Assembly (NCBI GenBank): GCA_963681505.1
Contig: OY811974.1
Span: 6,995,389-7,059,388, forward strand
Direction: 5' to 3'
Source of the DNA: Eunapius fragilis
Lineage: Eukaryota; Porifera; Demospongiae; Spongillida; Spongillidae
Length of the DNA: 64,000 bases
The notes under the pieces are model-generated. The model did not search any database and was not told the DNA's origin. It saw nothing but the letters and a program-made list of their open reading frames with translations. Both the position numbers and the translations under genes were made by a program. Shown here piece after piece: positions 1 through 12,479 of this stretch (position 1 is the first letter of the stretch; each line of letters begins with the position of its first letter).

Positions 1-175
1 TCGCCCCAAATGCCTGTCTGTTTCCAGCTTCAAAACGACGGCAAATGATGTATCCAGAAATTTCAGTTCAGTGACGTCATCGAGTGAATTTTGTGCTGTC
101 TGGAAAACAACGATCATACCTTTGATTGAAAAACGTAAGCTTTTTAAACAAAGATACGCACAGCTATTTCTATTT

Positions 176-640
176 GGGATCACCTCCCTCCTACCATGGG
201 ACCACTTCCCTCCTACCATGGGATGGGACCACCTCCCTCCTACCATGGGACCACCTCCCTCCTACCATGGGACCACCTCCCTCCTACCATGGGACCACCT
301 CCCTCCTACCATGGGACCACCTCCCTCCTACCATGGGACCACCTCCCTCCTACCATGGGACCACCTCCCTCCTACCATGGGACCACCTCCCTCCTACCAT
401 GGGACCACTTCCCTCCTACCATGGGACCACCTCCCTCCTACCATGGGACCACCTCCCTCCTACCATGGGACCACCTCCCTCCTACCATGGGACCACCTCC
501 CTCCTACCATGGGACCACTTCCCTCCTACCATGGGGCCACCTCCCTCTTACCATAGGACCACCTCCGTCCTATCATGGGACCACCTCCCTCCTATCATGG
601 TTTCACCATGGCACCACCACCTTCCTACCATCACACTCAG
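176..640. repeat. 22-bp minisatellite
   Basis: About 20 near-identical copies of a 22-bp unit (GGGACCACCTCCCTCCTACC plus AT) in tandem, with variants at the right edge. Because 22 is not a multiple of three, a reading frame through it cycles every 66 bp, and all three plus frames stay open for long stretches. Those open frames are a product of the repeat and are not called as genes. Confidence 0.95.
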
Positions 641-968
641 CTCTATCTTTTGTACCTTTCTGATGTATCACAGGAGGTATTCGGTAGAAATTCACATCCT
701 TGTCACATCCAGAACGCTTGGAACACCCGATAGCAATGCACAACACCATAATCAGCTGGAAGTGCTAATAGTTTCATTACCACTGGTTAATTGACTTATG
801 ACATCAAATCTATTGCTGTTGTTTGCATGCTCTTAGAACGTCATTTGTCTGTAAAAAACAATTGTGCTGTATAAGTAAGTCCCACAGCTGTCAGCACAAT
901 GAACAAGTAATATAACATCTTCTATATGAGTGTATTCCTTTACAACAAATGCATTACATGTTATTTAG

Positions 969-3917
969 AAAAAATACAGCCACCCTCAATATCTCCATCA
1001 CTCAGCTCGATTGATGCAGGTCAAACCTGTACCAATCATAGCAGAAAACGTCCAGCACAGCAAGAAGAATCCGAAAAGGAAAATTTCCTAGATGACGAAA
1101 TAAGGAATTCATTTGTTGGTAAGTAAACAGTCATATGGTTCTAATAAAGTGTTACATTTCCTACGCCCATTATCAGTATTATGCATTATCTTGCATTCCA
1201 TTTAGGAATCTTTCGCATCTCTGTTGATAAGCTGATTCCACCAGCTACAGACAGGCTTATCCGTGTGCCTGATGACAGCTTCGTAGCTAGCTTGAAGTCT
1301 GAAATGCTTCGCAATAGGACAATCGAGGTTGCTCCTATTATTGGGCTATTAAGGCTACAGCATGGAGAAGTGTTTGATAAAGCTAAATTAGCCAACTACA
1401 CCTACGAGTGTATTGGTGGCAACCATACAAGGATTGCCCTGCAGCAGCTGTTAGCGGAGAATAAAGATCTTTCTGCAGATGAAATGTTCACACACAGAAA
1501 TGTTAGTCTGTACGTGAACCTGAGTGATGAGCAGTCACAACACCTGGCCCATCGCCATAATCGTGCTACTGAGTTTGTCAACAAAATGACAACGCAGGAC
1601 AAGGTTAGTAATCAATTTTTCTCAGAAAAATGCAATTAATTGTAAGCGGACAGGTGCACTTATGCCGAATGCGCCTCTATACCCTTGCAAGGAAATCGTG
1701 CCTTGTTGACGAAACCCCTGAAAAATGCAAGGAATGGAGGACTTCGTGTTCGGAGACTCTCATGATGACTGTAAGTAATGATGATTCATATACATGTAGA
1801 TTTATCTCTCATTTGCTCTGAATCGTTTAGAAAAAGAAGCTAGATGAAGACATGATTTTTTTTCTAGCATCAATGCCCACATCTGCATATAATATCTATT
1901 GCAGTATTGTCCACATGTACGAAAGTGATTCCAAAAAATCAGCTTCTACATGTAAATCAGACTGCAAGGGATTTCAATTCAAAGGCCTGCGAGGCTTAGA
2001 TTTAGGTGTTATGCTGGATGTATTAAAGAAAGCTAAAGACGGTAGCCTGAAATTGAATAACATAAATGCCCACTGCTACCAGATAAAGATGTTGGAGAAT
2101 GTTAAAACCAAGTTCAAAAATCAAGTTGGAGCTGAGAGTTGGGAAGATGCAAAAAAAAAAAACCCACTTTTGCATCAGAAGAAAAGTTGTTACGTCTGTT
2201 TGTTCCAAATTTTAATGCAGATTCGATCTCATTTGTTGATTACTGCAGACGAGCTGTGAAGTAAGTATACTTTTACATGCATGGGATTGATTTTTTAATT
2301 TTTTTTTTTCTGAATAGACAACCAGACCAATCTGTAGAGGCGCATTCATCAGCTGTGGTTGACTCAGAATCAACTATTACCTGGACATCTGACAAATCTA
2401 ATCTAGCTGTCTTCTTGAGATCGGATTTAGCTACACTCTCTGCAGATGATGTGTTTAAAATCGTTCCTACATTTAGTGGATTTAGCTTGTCTTTTGTCGA
2501 TTTGCGGGAAAACTCTGCCATGGTTAGCATAAAATGTGTGCATAATATTAATATTTATACATCTTCATTACTTAGGTTAGATATACTGCAAGTCTTAGAG
2601 TAATTCGATCAATAAATACGACATCCAATCGCTGCTCATTTACAATTGTGTGTTTCACACCAATTGAGAATATTGCCACAGTCTGTTCTGTACTTGAAGA
2701 TCTGCAACTGCTGGTCCAGGTTTCATATTATCAAACATGTAACTCTTCGGAAGGTAAATGACTTATGAATGATCTTCAATTTTAATCGCTTCCATTGTTT
2801 TTTTACAGGCCCGTTTCTCAGGTCATCCATTGTACCTTTTATTATTGCAGGGCTGGTGATAAAGCTGCAAGAGCACAATGTATTTCCTTTCCTCTGAATA
2901 CTTGTAACTTGTTCAGTGGAAAGCTTTCTGAGCTCTACAGAGATTTAGTGTTACATCTTAGTTCCGAAGATGACTTCATTCTGAGCACACAAGACACTGA
3001 TGGTATGTTCAGCTGTGTAATAAATATACTGATTAGTGGAGTCCAAAAGCAAAGTTAAAGGCATACCTATTCTGAAAACTGATTCAAAGTGTTTGGCATA
3101 CCCTGTCTGAAAGTTCAAAATGTTAGTCATACCCCTTATGAAGATTCAAAGTGCTAGACATACTTTCCTGAAAGTTCATTTTCTATAGTTAGAAAGTTTC
3201 ATTTTGAAATTTCAAAGAGTTACAAACCCTGGCATACCCTTATGTAATAATAATCTGTAAGGCAAACCCTTTCTGAAATTTCAAAGTTTTATTCTCTGTT
3301 TTGAAATTTCAAAATGCTAGTCAATCCCATTCTGAAATTTAAAAGCACATAATCACAAGCATGCATACATTTTTTGAAATTTCAATGCATTAAGCATGCT
3401 CTTTATAGAAATTCAAAATGTATGGCATACCTTTTTGAAATTTCAAAATGCTAGTCAATCTCTTTCTGAAATTAAATCACAAGCATAAATATATCTTTTC
3501 TGAAATTTCAATGATTAAGCATACTCTTTCTAGAAATTAAATCCAAATTTTATGGCATACTTAATGAAATTTTGAAGTGTTGTGTTCACTCTATATTCTA
3601 AGTGGTAGATACCGTTCAAAGACTTCATAGTGTTATGTATGCAGTTTTGAAATTTAGTATACCTTATTTTTCTCTCCTACACATATACGTGCGGTAATTT
3701 CTCAGATTCTGCTTTGACGGCACTTGAATGCAAGCAAAATGCCATTATTGTATGTCATGCAGCGAACAACATTAAAACGTCAATGGAAAAGAATATGAAA
3801 TCAGCTAAGCCTGCAGATGAGGATGCAAATGATTCCGAAAGGAAAAGTGTAGAAGAGGATGAAGAGGAGAGGGAGGATGAACATTGTACCAGTTTTGAGT
3901 ATGGACTACAGAGCTAA
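969..3917 (+). CDS. ParB-like domain protein with methyltransferase-like C-terminus (5' end not found)
   Basis: Multi-exon gene: 969-1118, 1206-1603, 1654-1770, 1831-2260, 2318-2522, 2576-2719, 2809-2855, 2917-3002 and 3706-3917. Every junction is GT-AG and the codon phases agree. The first exon has a basic RKRP patch. The second has a ParB/sulfiredoxin-like core (CIGGNHTRIALQQL), like the motif around the nucleotide-binding loop of ParB-type proteins. The last exons (LVLHLSSEDDFIL, then DSALTALECKQNAIIVC) resemble the SAM-binding end of N4/N6 DNA methyltransferases, but the usual DPFxGSGT motif is missing, so catalysis is doubtful. The C-terminus is very acidic. Exon 4 carries a one-base frame problem at a run of 12 A (2151-2162): the frame must change there to continue to the next exon. 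No start codon was assigned. The family assignment is inference from motifs; the exon structure is directly visible. Confidence 0.6.
3040..3700. repeat. degenerate AT-rich satellite in the last intron
   Basis: The 703-bp intron before the final exon of the ParB-like gene is filled with diverged tandem copies of a roughly 35-bp unit that recurs as GGCATACCCTTTCTGAAA, TTTCAAAATG and CTAGTCA. Copies differ by many substitutions and indels. Confidence 0.7.
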
Positions 3918-4250
3918 ATAACTGTGTAAACGTCCGTGTAAACATACGTGTTGGTTATATGTAACATGAATGCAATGTATATGAAACATTTCAGAATAAT
4001 TAAATGGGAAAATCTACAGTGAAATGCATTTGAATAAAAAAGAATTTATACCCCTAAATGTACAGAAAAAAAGGAAACGGGAAATTCCACATTGAAATGG
4101 GAAGTGGTTAAGGGGCCTCGTTTTTTAATCCCTCGTATTTTTTTTCTCTGAAGTCAGATTTATATTTTAAAAGGAGTTTTGTTATCCTCTCTTCAAGCTA
4201 TACAGTATTGGAGGATTGGGTCCATACAGATTTCTTTGCCCCCCCTCCTC

Positions 4251-4662
4251 CCCCCCCGGAATGAAGTTCAAGAAATTATCCAGGTGCTGTTAGACAGTAG
4301 AGGTAAATTGTTTGATAAAACAAGCTTGAACATTTCAGAGTCTCAAAGGGAACAGAAGAACGTATATGACAGAATACATCAGACTACTATCCTGTCAGTC
4401 AATATACAATGGTTTTAATGGAAAATGCACGTCAGAAACAGGCAAAGGAAAGAAAATGGACGACCGTTACACTGGTCCATATTTCATTAATAGACATGTG
4501 GGTAAAGGGGTTTACGAGAACAGAAATGCACGTGATAAAATTGTAAAGAAAATGGTAAATATCAATAGATTGAAGATGTGCACTTGCAGCAAAGACATAG
4601 AAAGTTCTAGTGATGACACAGCAAACGGAGAACATGAAGAGTTACTCAGGACGAGCTTTTAA
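4251..4662 (+). pseudogene. integrase C-terminal remnant (GPY/F type)
   Basis: Two overlapping frames encode the end of a Ty3/gypsy-like integrase. The first has NISESQREQKNVYDR, typical of the region after the catalytic core. The second has DDRYTGPYFINRHVGKGVYE followed by VNINRLKMC, which is the GPY/F module. A frame change near 4400 and the absence of the DDE core upstream show it is broken. GPY/F modules occur in gypsy-type retrotransposons and in the related cut-and-paste Ginger transposons. The protease and PHD pieces immediately downstream on the same strand favour the Ginger-like option, but that is inference. No terminal repeats were found. Confidence 0.7.
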
Positions 4663-5183
4663 AACAGCTCCGTTCACCAAACCTTACGTACCTATGGAGA
4701 ACTGGAACATCAGAACTATTGTACAGCACAGAGGAAGATGATTATTTCAATGTAAGTGTGCATATGTTCGATGTGTTTTTTTATTACCAATGTATATCTT
4801 TTTATCAGCCCGAATCTCTGGATTTGCAAGGCAATGAATTTGCACTAAGCAAAGACCTCATGGTGTGTCTGTGACAAAGTATCGGACCTTCTCGGGTAAT
4901 TAACCGCTAAGAGAAGTTTATGATGGTGATTACATCATTGTTGATGATGACCTTTATGATGATATTTAAAAAGAATGGTGAATCATTTGAGCACTGTCCG
5001 AGATAGATGATATTCTTAAATATTAGAGCAGATCAATTATGAAAGAGATGAAAGCAGTTCACATCATTGGGAAAACATTTTTTCTGATGTAACCATTGGA
5101 GTTAGATGAATTCTGTAGTTGGGTCTATGCAACAAGAAAGCAGACTCTGAAAGATATATGTAAATGATATAATACTAAATGAT

Positions 5184-6091
5184 TTGTTTCTACATACCAG
5201 TACATCAATGATTACAGATATATTAAAGAAGTTACCTCAAGAAGAACATATATTTAATGCACATACTGGTGAACCTTCAAATGAACATGAACTGGATACA
5301 CCTACTGATGAACTTCCAGAAGGACATATACTTGATGCATCTTCTGATGAACTAAAGAAGAGACGGCATGATAGCTTGTGGTTAGAAGTAGATTAAATAA
5401 AACTGTACCACACACAGAAGTATTATTTTGTCATGTACTGGATGAATGGATGATAAGATTGTTAATGCAGCTTAATCATTGCATCGTAAGCAGTTTGGTA
5501 TAGCAGGGCTTCAGAACGTGTTTGAGATACACTTAATGTATGGCATTATGCATAAAGCATTTGAATGTTCAGATCTTGCACAATGGACAAGATAACTGGA
5601 TAACAGTTTCAACCATTGGGTTGAAGTCATCCTACATCAACATATAATTATATGACAGTGTGTATTCCACTTTGTCAAGCTTTGGTAAAGACAAAATTTG
5701 TGCTTTATACTCTTTGCCAATGACAAAGTAATTAATCTGCAATTTATTGATGTAGATAAGCAGGAAAATACACGTGATTGCGATCTCTATGCTATTGCAT
5801 ATGCTACAAGTGTGTGTCATGGTGATGATGGTTCTCAAATGAAATATAACTGCTGAAATGAGACCACATTTGATACACTGTCTTGATACAGGCCGATTTC
5901 CAAGTACACACAGAATAAATGGACTCACTTTGGCTGAAGAAGGCATTCCAGTTTACTGTTATTGCAGAACAACACAAGAGGAAAATATGATTCAATGTTG
6001 CAATTGTAAGGAATGGTTTCACTTGAAATGTGACCGTAGGAAGAACTGGAAAAAGCCCAACTATTCATGGCTCTGCAGAAACTGTTTATAG
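5184..6091 (+). pseudogene. Ulp1-like cysteine protease plus PHD finger, decayed
   Basis: Fragments in shifting frames match the order of a C48 (Ulp1-type) peptidase: KQFGIAGLQNV near 5490-5525, a HWV/VSTIG-like segment near 5615, and the Cys-box DCDLYAIAYATSVCHGDD near 5780-5830, where the usual DCG is DCD. Several stops and frameshifts interrupt it. A clean reading frame then runs 5858-6091 (FPSTHRINGL) into a PHD finger: CYC, CCNC, WFHLKC and WLCRNC supply the C4HC3 ligands, and it ends in TAA. Together with the integrase remnant upstream this looks like one dead transposon open over about 1.9 kb. An acidic segment (5184-5396) lies before the protease. Confidence 0.65.
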
Positions 6092-6885
6092 GTGCATGCA
6101 ATTTCGTGCATACTATTTTACTTCACTTTCTAGTGTATTGTGCATCGCTTGTGCTTCAGAAAATGCATGGGATAGTTCAGATCCTCAAGATGATACAATT
6201 GGGTTTTACATATTCGATTACGAGCTTGAATTTATGTCATAATAACTAATAAAATTAGTCTATCTGGATCTATCATAATATAATCGAGCTATGTATTAAG
6301 CTGTAATCTCGCTTGACTCTATCGACTCATCTACGCTGTATTGAGCATGCCCCTCACCTGACAAAGCACCAGCTAAAGCAACTTTATTAAAAATGGAGAA
6401 ATTGGTGTTATCGGTGAGATTGCGATACACTGACATACATGTACATGCCAAAAGGGAGAAATTGGTGTGATCAGACTCACATACATGTGCATACACCCAT
6501 AAGGCGAGTTAGTGCTTAGGAATGATGTTGATGGGGGGGGGGGGGGGGTCCCTAGTTTCACGAAGGGATCCCCAATTAATGGACGGGGGAGTAATAATGT
6601 ATTATAAACTACTCAATGAACGCAAAGCAGTGTACGAAATCAGACGCGCGTTAGCCCAGAACTAGTACTAATTTTATAAAGGAATGGGTATTCATTTTCT
6701 AGTTTCCTGGAGTAAAACGCTGGTGTTGCGTGGTTTATAACAATATTGTCAACCGTGAGATTCAAATCAGTCTTAATTAGTTGCATTGATTGCGATTCTC
6801 ATTAAAGCTCTAGCAACATGCGCATGCATCACAGCCATACACGTAATCAGGTACATGTATATAACACAGTACAGCCTTAATAATG
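6092..6885. other. intergenic; short tandem duplication and G tract
   Basis: No gene seen. A 57-bp unit containing GAGAAATTGGTGT is duplicated at about 6392-6505, and a 16-base G tract lies at 6533-6548. The rest is AT-rich without recognisable content. A possible alternative last exon of the phosphatase gene here was considered and rejected. Confidence 0.6.
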
Positions 6886-9800
6886 TCACTTATAGTCCAT
6901 TTTATGCCATGTATCCACACGTCGGTTTTTATGGTGCTTCCTTGGTAGTACCTTCGCTGAGTACAGCTTTGTGCCTAACGAGAGACCAAACAATAGAGAT
7001 GAGTCTAAAACACCTGCAGATCGTGGCAGCATTTAACTTTACTTGCAAGGGTTTTAGAGCCATGCATGATCCCGGGTGAAAAATTTGCAAATGTCTATAC
7101 GTAACGAGCAGACTGGTGACATATAGATTTACGGTGTTGCATTACACGCTGCATTATATGACATTTTAAATCAGCGTACTTATGGAAGTTGCGTGGCTTT
7201 ATAAGTCACGATCTATATGTACAAAGCGCTTGACATGCACCAATGGCTTTAGCCGTCACTATGCATACGAAGTATAGTTAAGTACTTGGCCGACCTTGCA
7301 CGTGCACAAAAAGAACTTCATACGCTCACGGGTTAAAATTTAGAAGCGTAAATATTCAGTAGATCAACAGCATATGCATCGCATGATTGCGACCAAATCA
7401 GAAATGGAGGCATAACTTAGTGCGTAGCCCATTTTGATAAACCTGTGTATTTTCTTTTAGCGTTGTAACATAGATTGGTTGAAGGACAAACAGCAATGAC
7501 TTTTTATCCGTTTACTTATTTAATTTCTATATAGTACCGCCCGTTTAATGCTCTCACGCGAAGCTATGGGATACAATTACGATACAATACTTCGGTTCGC
7601 CTAGTTTATTTCTTGATTCGTTGTCCAATGACAGCAAGCAGTTTGAACTATTGTATTTGAAGTTCTCATTATAAACAAAAACCAAGCAGCCATTTTAACT
7701 GATTGAATACCAGAATGAAATTCATACCACAATGCTATGAATGAGATATTCCTAAACAACGCGTTGCCAAACGTGTTAATTGTGTTTATAAAGCGGAACA
7801 AATCTATAATGTAGCCAACGTGGCAACGAAACCTCAAACGGTTAATTAACGTCGTCACACGCGAAATTGATGTGACTGTACATATCGCATGTTACTAACA
7901 ATTACATGCTGCATGAAATGCATGCATCCACCCATTGGAGAGATCACAACTTCTATAGCGCTCCATATATACTCCATATGGATTTTAGCAAAATGTTTTT
8001 TTTAACATTGCTATTAAATGTTGCATTCATTCCCCGTTGCAGGAGGGTGGAATTATAGTAACCTGATCATTCAAACCGGTGCGTACCTGATTCATTATAG
8101 AACGTGACAACCATGTCATTTCGACTAATGGACACGGAGGTATAGCCGCCATGTTCAAACTTGGGATCGGGTAAACCATAGATAAACTTCAGTGAACCAG
8201 CAGGGAGGTCGGACTGCAAAGGAGGAGCAGAAACAGAAGAATGTCAATACTATCGGAATAATGGCTACGCTAGGCTGGGGTATAGGAGGTTTTATGTTAG
8301 GGCAATACAAATTTGAGATTATTTAAATTGAATAACTGAATATTTACAACATGAGCAGTTGATGGATCAGTGTTGTGGCCAGCTCCACTTATAAAGTAGT
8401 GGACATCACTGCTGTTTTCCTTAATATGCTGCAAATTGTGTTCGTGGCCGGCGAAGTAACTACATACATATAGAGAGATAAAAGCGGAATTCATTTCACA
8501 AGGTAAAATAGATGGATACAGGGGGAGGGGGGTTGAGATTATATATTGTATTGTTGAGTCCATATATGGTGAAAATTGCATCTCAACCTCCTACCCTGAA
8601 TAGTTCCATTACATCAACACAGAGGAGGACCAACATTACCACATAATGTGCGGAGAAGATGGATAAGGAGTGGGTGTGGTAGAAGAGAAAATAGAAAATC
8701 AAGGGAGAGATGAAAATGAAGAGGGAGAAATGGAAGCCAAAGTATATTCACTGTTAAAACCATGCGCGATATTAATTCTGGGGCTTGAGAAGAGACCACA
8801 GTATTTTGCCGCTTACGCATTGACTTTGTACTGCTCCAACAATGGTTGAATACTCTGAACCATATCAGCAGTAGGTCCATGTGACGAACCAGACAGCACT
8901 GTAGAAAATGAAGTATGACTAATTCATAGGTTTTCAGAAGAACACATACGTTCAAATGACCTTTTTAATTAAAAAAAAAGATTTCTGCTAATCAATCTAC
9001 TTTTGTAACTCCCATGATATATACAAACGTACCGGGATAGTGTCCGGCCATTATGATCCAGTCTGCTTTCGACTGTTGTAGAGTATGTGTGATCCACTTT
9101 AACTCATCTTGAGCCAAAGCTGGGTCCTCAGGACCTGAAGGTTTCCACTCCCTTATTTTGAGGTTAGTTTTCCCAGCCAGAGTAACAGTGTCAATGAAGA
9201 TAAACTGGACAGTACTGTGAGCACCTGGCACTATAGCATCTGGGATGGTTATGATCTGGTATGTATTGCATGTGTTGGCATTGTATTATGAGTCAGTAGG
9301 TGGATAGGTGTGCACATGGTTGAGAGTAGGTGTTCATGGGTAGGTGAGAGTGAGAGTATATGACTGGGTGGTTATATCCATGCAACAGGCGTTTTGGGTG
9401 ACTTATTGGTTGGGCCTTTTTTTATTGCTCTGGGCACCCTTCCCATGCATTGCCCGCTGTGTGAACAAGGCATTATGCAGGCCGTACGTATACATCAGAC
9501 GTGGCGCGTAAATAATTAATGGGCGGCTCATGGCATTGGATTTCTAGATCTCCCTTCAACCCGTCCCATTTACTACGTCGCCACGTGTAAAGCGGGGTGT
9601 TTGCTGACCCCGCCACATTGCCACCATCTTTTCGACTAGTCTCCAAGGGCTGGACTTTCCTTAAAATTAGGGACAGTGAGATACAATTGGGTTATAGTGC
9701 TGCTCTTACTAGAAAAGAGAAACTTTGTGTCTTTTTTCTTCCCTGGCTATATTACTATAACGGGCTGGAGTCAACGTTTGATAAAGCCGATGTCATGGAT

Positions 9801-10339
9801 TTGCAGCTAGCCCTCACTACATGCATGCTCTACGCTGACCTCACTGTAGAACATCCTCGGCATGTACCACCTCTTAGATAGCTTCGTGTACGCCACCTGC
9901 GCCGAGGCGTTACCATAGTGATCGTGGTTTCCGCACACCATATACCAGCGGGACTGCAGCGACTCGGCCGTGAACACGTTCTGCAGAAGATGAATTATAC
10001 GTGAAGGCGTTATTACATGGTTCTTATGCACGGTTCTATAATTTTCACGGAGCCTACCTCGAAAGTTGTCTGGAATCTCGGGTCATTCACGTCTTTCACC
10101 CCGGTAATGTAAAAGTTGTCGCCTAGGCCGATCGTGAACTTCGAAGAGATTTTAGCGGCGGTGACTCCCATCGCAGCAGCGACGCTCTTCTCTGCCTGGG
10201 TGTAGTAAGGCGGATTGGGCTGTCCCCCCCAGTCGCCCACCACGAGGAAGTCCAGGGATCGGGGGTTGCTGGGCTTTGCTTCTGCGCAGAAGCTGCGGAA
10301 ACCCGCCAGAATCGAGATACACAGAATCCAAATGATCAT
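6886..10339 (-). CDS. purple (tartrate-resistant type 5-like) acid phosphatase, copy A
   Basis: Seven exons on the minus strand: 10058-10339, 9840-9980, 9033-9255, 8817-8898, 8348-8459, 8087-8213 and 6886-6974, all GT-AG with consistent phases (0,0,1,2,0,1), giving about 351 residues. This is close to vertebrate ACP5 (about 325). A hydrophobic signal peptide (MIIWILCISILAG) begins the protein. Metal-binding motifs appear in order: GDWGG, GDNFY, GNHDHYGN, GHYP and GHEHN, the five blocks of the binuclear Fe/metal phosphoesterase site. The enzyme is expected to be secreted or lysosomal and to hydrolyse phosphate monoesters. The last exon was placed by its match to the tail of the paralogue at 28.0 kb (both have LYSAKV after an identical phase-1 junction). 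The last intron is 1.1 kb. Copy B lies head to head 10.9 kb away. Confidence 0.9.
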
Positions 10340-10804
10340 GTCACGACGATGCGCAGCAATAGTAGCTAATAGCCCCAGTGCAACGGGCGATAGCGTTTGT
10401 GCGATGTTGAGATGGACGCCGCTTTGAAGGGCATGCAACAACCGTTTAAATAGGCCATGAGCTTCACGAATACAGAGTGGCGGTATTTCCTAGTAATTAC
10501 TCTACTACGGGCCCAGCACGTGTACGCTCGTTTCTTCTGAACATTTACATGAAATGCAATTGTAGTACAAATGTTGGATGTCCCACCATTCCCCCCCCCC
10601 ACATTTTTGGTGCGATCGATCAGCGAACACCAAACAATATGTCAATACTCTATTTTTAAATCCTGACCTTGGGCTATTAATACCTAGTATATGTTCTTAT
10701 AATGGAATGATGATATTGAAAAGGCTGCCTTCTGTATGCTTTCGCATCCTAGACTGTAATTACTCTTTCTCCCATTATACTAGAAAAAGCTATAAAGAAA
10801 GAAA
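10340..10804. other. 5' flank of phosphatase copy A
   Basis: Apart from the TATA-like element and a short C tract near 10593, nothing was recognised in this stretch. Confidence 0.5.
10445..10452 (-). promoter_or_regulatory. TATA-like box of phosphatase copy A
   Basis: Read on the minus strand, GGCCTATTTAAACGG lies 106 bp before the ATG. The equivalent place in copy B reads GGCCTATAAATACGG. Conservation of the flanking GGCCTA and ACGG around the AT core suggests a retained core promoter. Confidence 0.45.
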
Positions 10805-11546
10805 AGGTAGAGGCAATGACGGCCATTTAAATGTTTTGTTCCAGTTTTCAAACTGCTGCTTCAAGAGAACAAAAAAGCTCGTGTTTTTCCTCGTCCCCAG
10901 ACCAATCCTTCTCCGTCGTCATCGTCGTCGTCTCCTTCTCGGGTGAGTATAACTCCGGATAGGAAAGGTTTAAAAGAGCGCAAATTATACCAATCGCTTA
11001 GAATCTCCTTGAAGGAACAATATGTAATCATTACGTAATATGGAGTTTAACCGTTCCCATGGCGACATTTACGTATATTTAGATTGTGCAAACAAAAGAG
11101 GAGAGCTAAACAACGAGAGGAATACCTTCAAAGTCGAGACGACGAGTTAGAATTCTCCAGCGTTCCGTACAGTGATCCCAAACAAAAGCGGGCGTCTGCT
11201 CGTGACGGTAATTGAAGCGGGGGGGGGGGGGGGGGTGGCACTTGCCAGTATTAAAAAAAAAAATAGAGGAAACAAATAAAGAAAAAAATTCTCTGACGAG
11301 AAAGTTGGTGGGATATAGGAATTGGAGGCAAAGGTGGAGTAGAAAGGAGGAGAACAAGGTTTGAGAAAAGGGTAATGAGACAAAAATCCTATATTTAGCA
11401 CGTGTAAATGTAACAGAACCAAAAAATAGAATTTTTGTCTCATTACCCTTTTCTCAAACCTTGTTCCCCTCCTTTTACTCCACCTTTGCCTCCAATTCCT
11501 ATATCCCACCAACGTTCTCATCAGAGAGCGTTTTACTTTACTTGTT
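10805..11546 (+). mobile_element. composite hairpin element, copy 1 (5' truncated)
   Basis: First of four copies of a roughly 1-kb family. It contains, in order: a segment with AAAGCTCGTG and a CGTCGTCGTCGTC run (10860-10940); GGAGAGCTAAACAACG (11099-11115); GCGTCTGCTCGTGACGG just before a 17-base G tract (11219-11235); and the giant hairpin at 11271-11546. The left end lacks the GGAATTGACCCGGGTCGTG seen in other copies. No coding capacity was found, so it is non-autonomous. Confidence 0.75.
11271..11546. repeat. fold-back hairpin, copy 1
   Basis: Nearly perfect palindrome with arms of about 120-130 bp. The left arm begins AACAAATAAAG and contains GAGAAAGTTGGTGGGATATA; the right arm mirrors it and ends TTTACTTGTT. 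The loop lies near 11400-11420 around AATGTAACAGAACC. Transcribed, it would form a long hairpin RNA. Confidence 0.9.
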
Positions 11547-12479
11547 ATAGAAGCAGTGTGGCAGACCAGAATGGTTAACCTGGTGAGGGTAAGGATTGTC
11601 ATATTCAAAGTTTTAGAGAACTCTGACGTATTCCACCTGCCCAATTAATGGGGATATATATGTGTGGTTGTGTTATAGAAATGTCTGTAATTACTGCGTT
11701 GCAGGCATAATATTTGTTTCTGGTTGCTAAGAAGATGAAAATCCTAAAAGCGCACAATGGAGACTGACTGTTTAAACCACAAGAAGCACTTGATACTACT
11801 GCTTACCTTAAAAACTCCAAAGAGTTTATGTGTGTGTATGTGTGTGCCATGGTGTGTATGTTTGTGTGTGTATGTGTATTTTAGTGTTCTGTTCCTTATA
11901 ATGGCTCAGTAAGTATAATGCAGGTACTTTCATTCCAACACATCATGTTGTATGCTGGTGAGAAAGACCACATGCTGTACTGCTAAATTATTACAGTCCA
12001 TGAATATGTTGCACAATTTCTTGAGTCACACACTCAACTGGAGAGTGGTTCATGTATTACAAATGGAACAATGGAAAGAAAGGAAACCCTTAACTGTATG
12101 TTGAAGTAATAATTGAAGGTCAAGTATGGAATTTGATACATGAGCTGCTTTCCATTTAGAATAAACCAGGAATGCCTTTTCCACCTATACCTCTGCACAC
12201 ATCCAAGGCTGCTTCAAAGTGTACGCTGATGAGTGGTTACAGATTTCAGTGAGAGTACAAAAGGGAAAAAGTAGCTATAGCTGCCAATGCCAATAATACT
12301 GGTGAGGAATTAGCTAGCCAATATATACTGATCAACTGGGATTACATCAAATCGGTAGCTGTTGAAACAAAGAGGAAGAGGCAGGTCAAAATACCACACA
12401 CTGGTCAGGAGTTCGATTGGATTGATGAAGGGGGTCAAGGATCGTAAAAGATGATGAAAACTGGTACTCTTGAAGGCAA
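11547..12479. other. intergenic, no gene recognised
   Basis: Contains a short GT-rich stretch (11826-11880) and possible decayed retroelement sequence toward the right edge, but no motif that can be named before 12480. Confidence 0.5.

Noticed and set aside
126-794. Three overlapping Pro/Leu/His-rich frames
   Set aside because: They arise from the 22-bp minisatellite and have no coding support.
2842-2916. Second frameshift in the ParB-like gene
   Set aside because: A 61-bp intron (GTGATA to TTCAG, 2856-2916) restores the frame exactly, so no mutation is needed.
6296-6357. Alternative last exon for phosphatase copy A
   Set aside because: It is in phase (acceptor CTTTGTCAG), but the exon at 6886-6974 matches the paralogue's tail (LYSAKV) and is closer.
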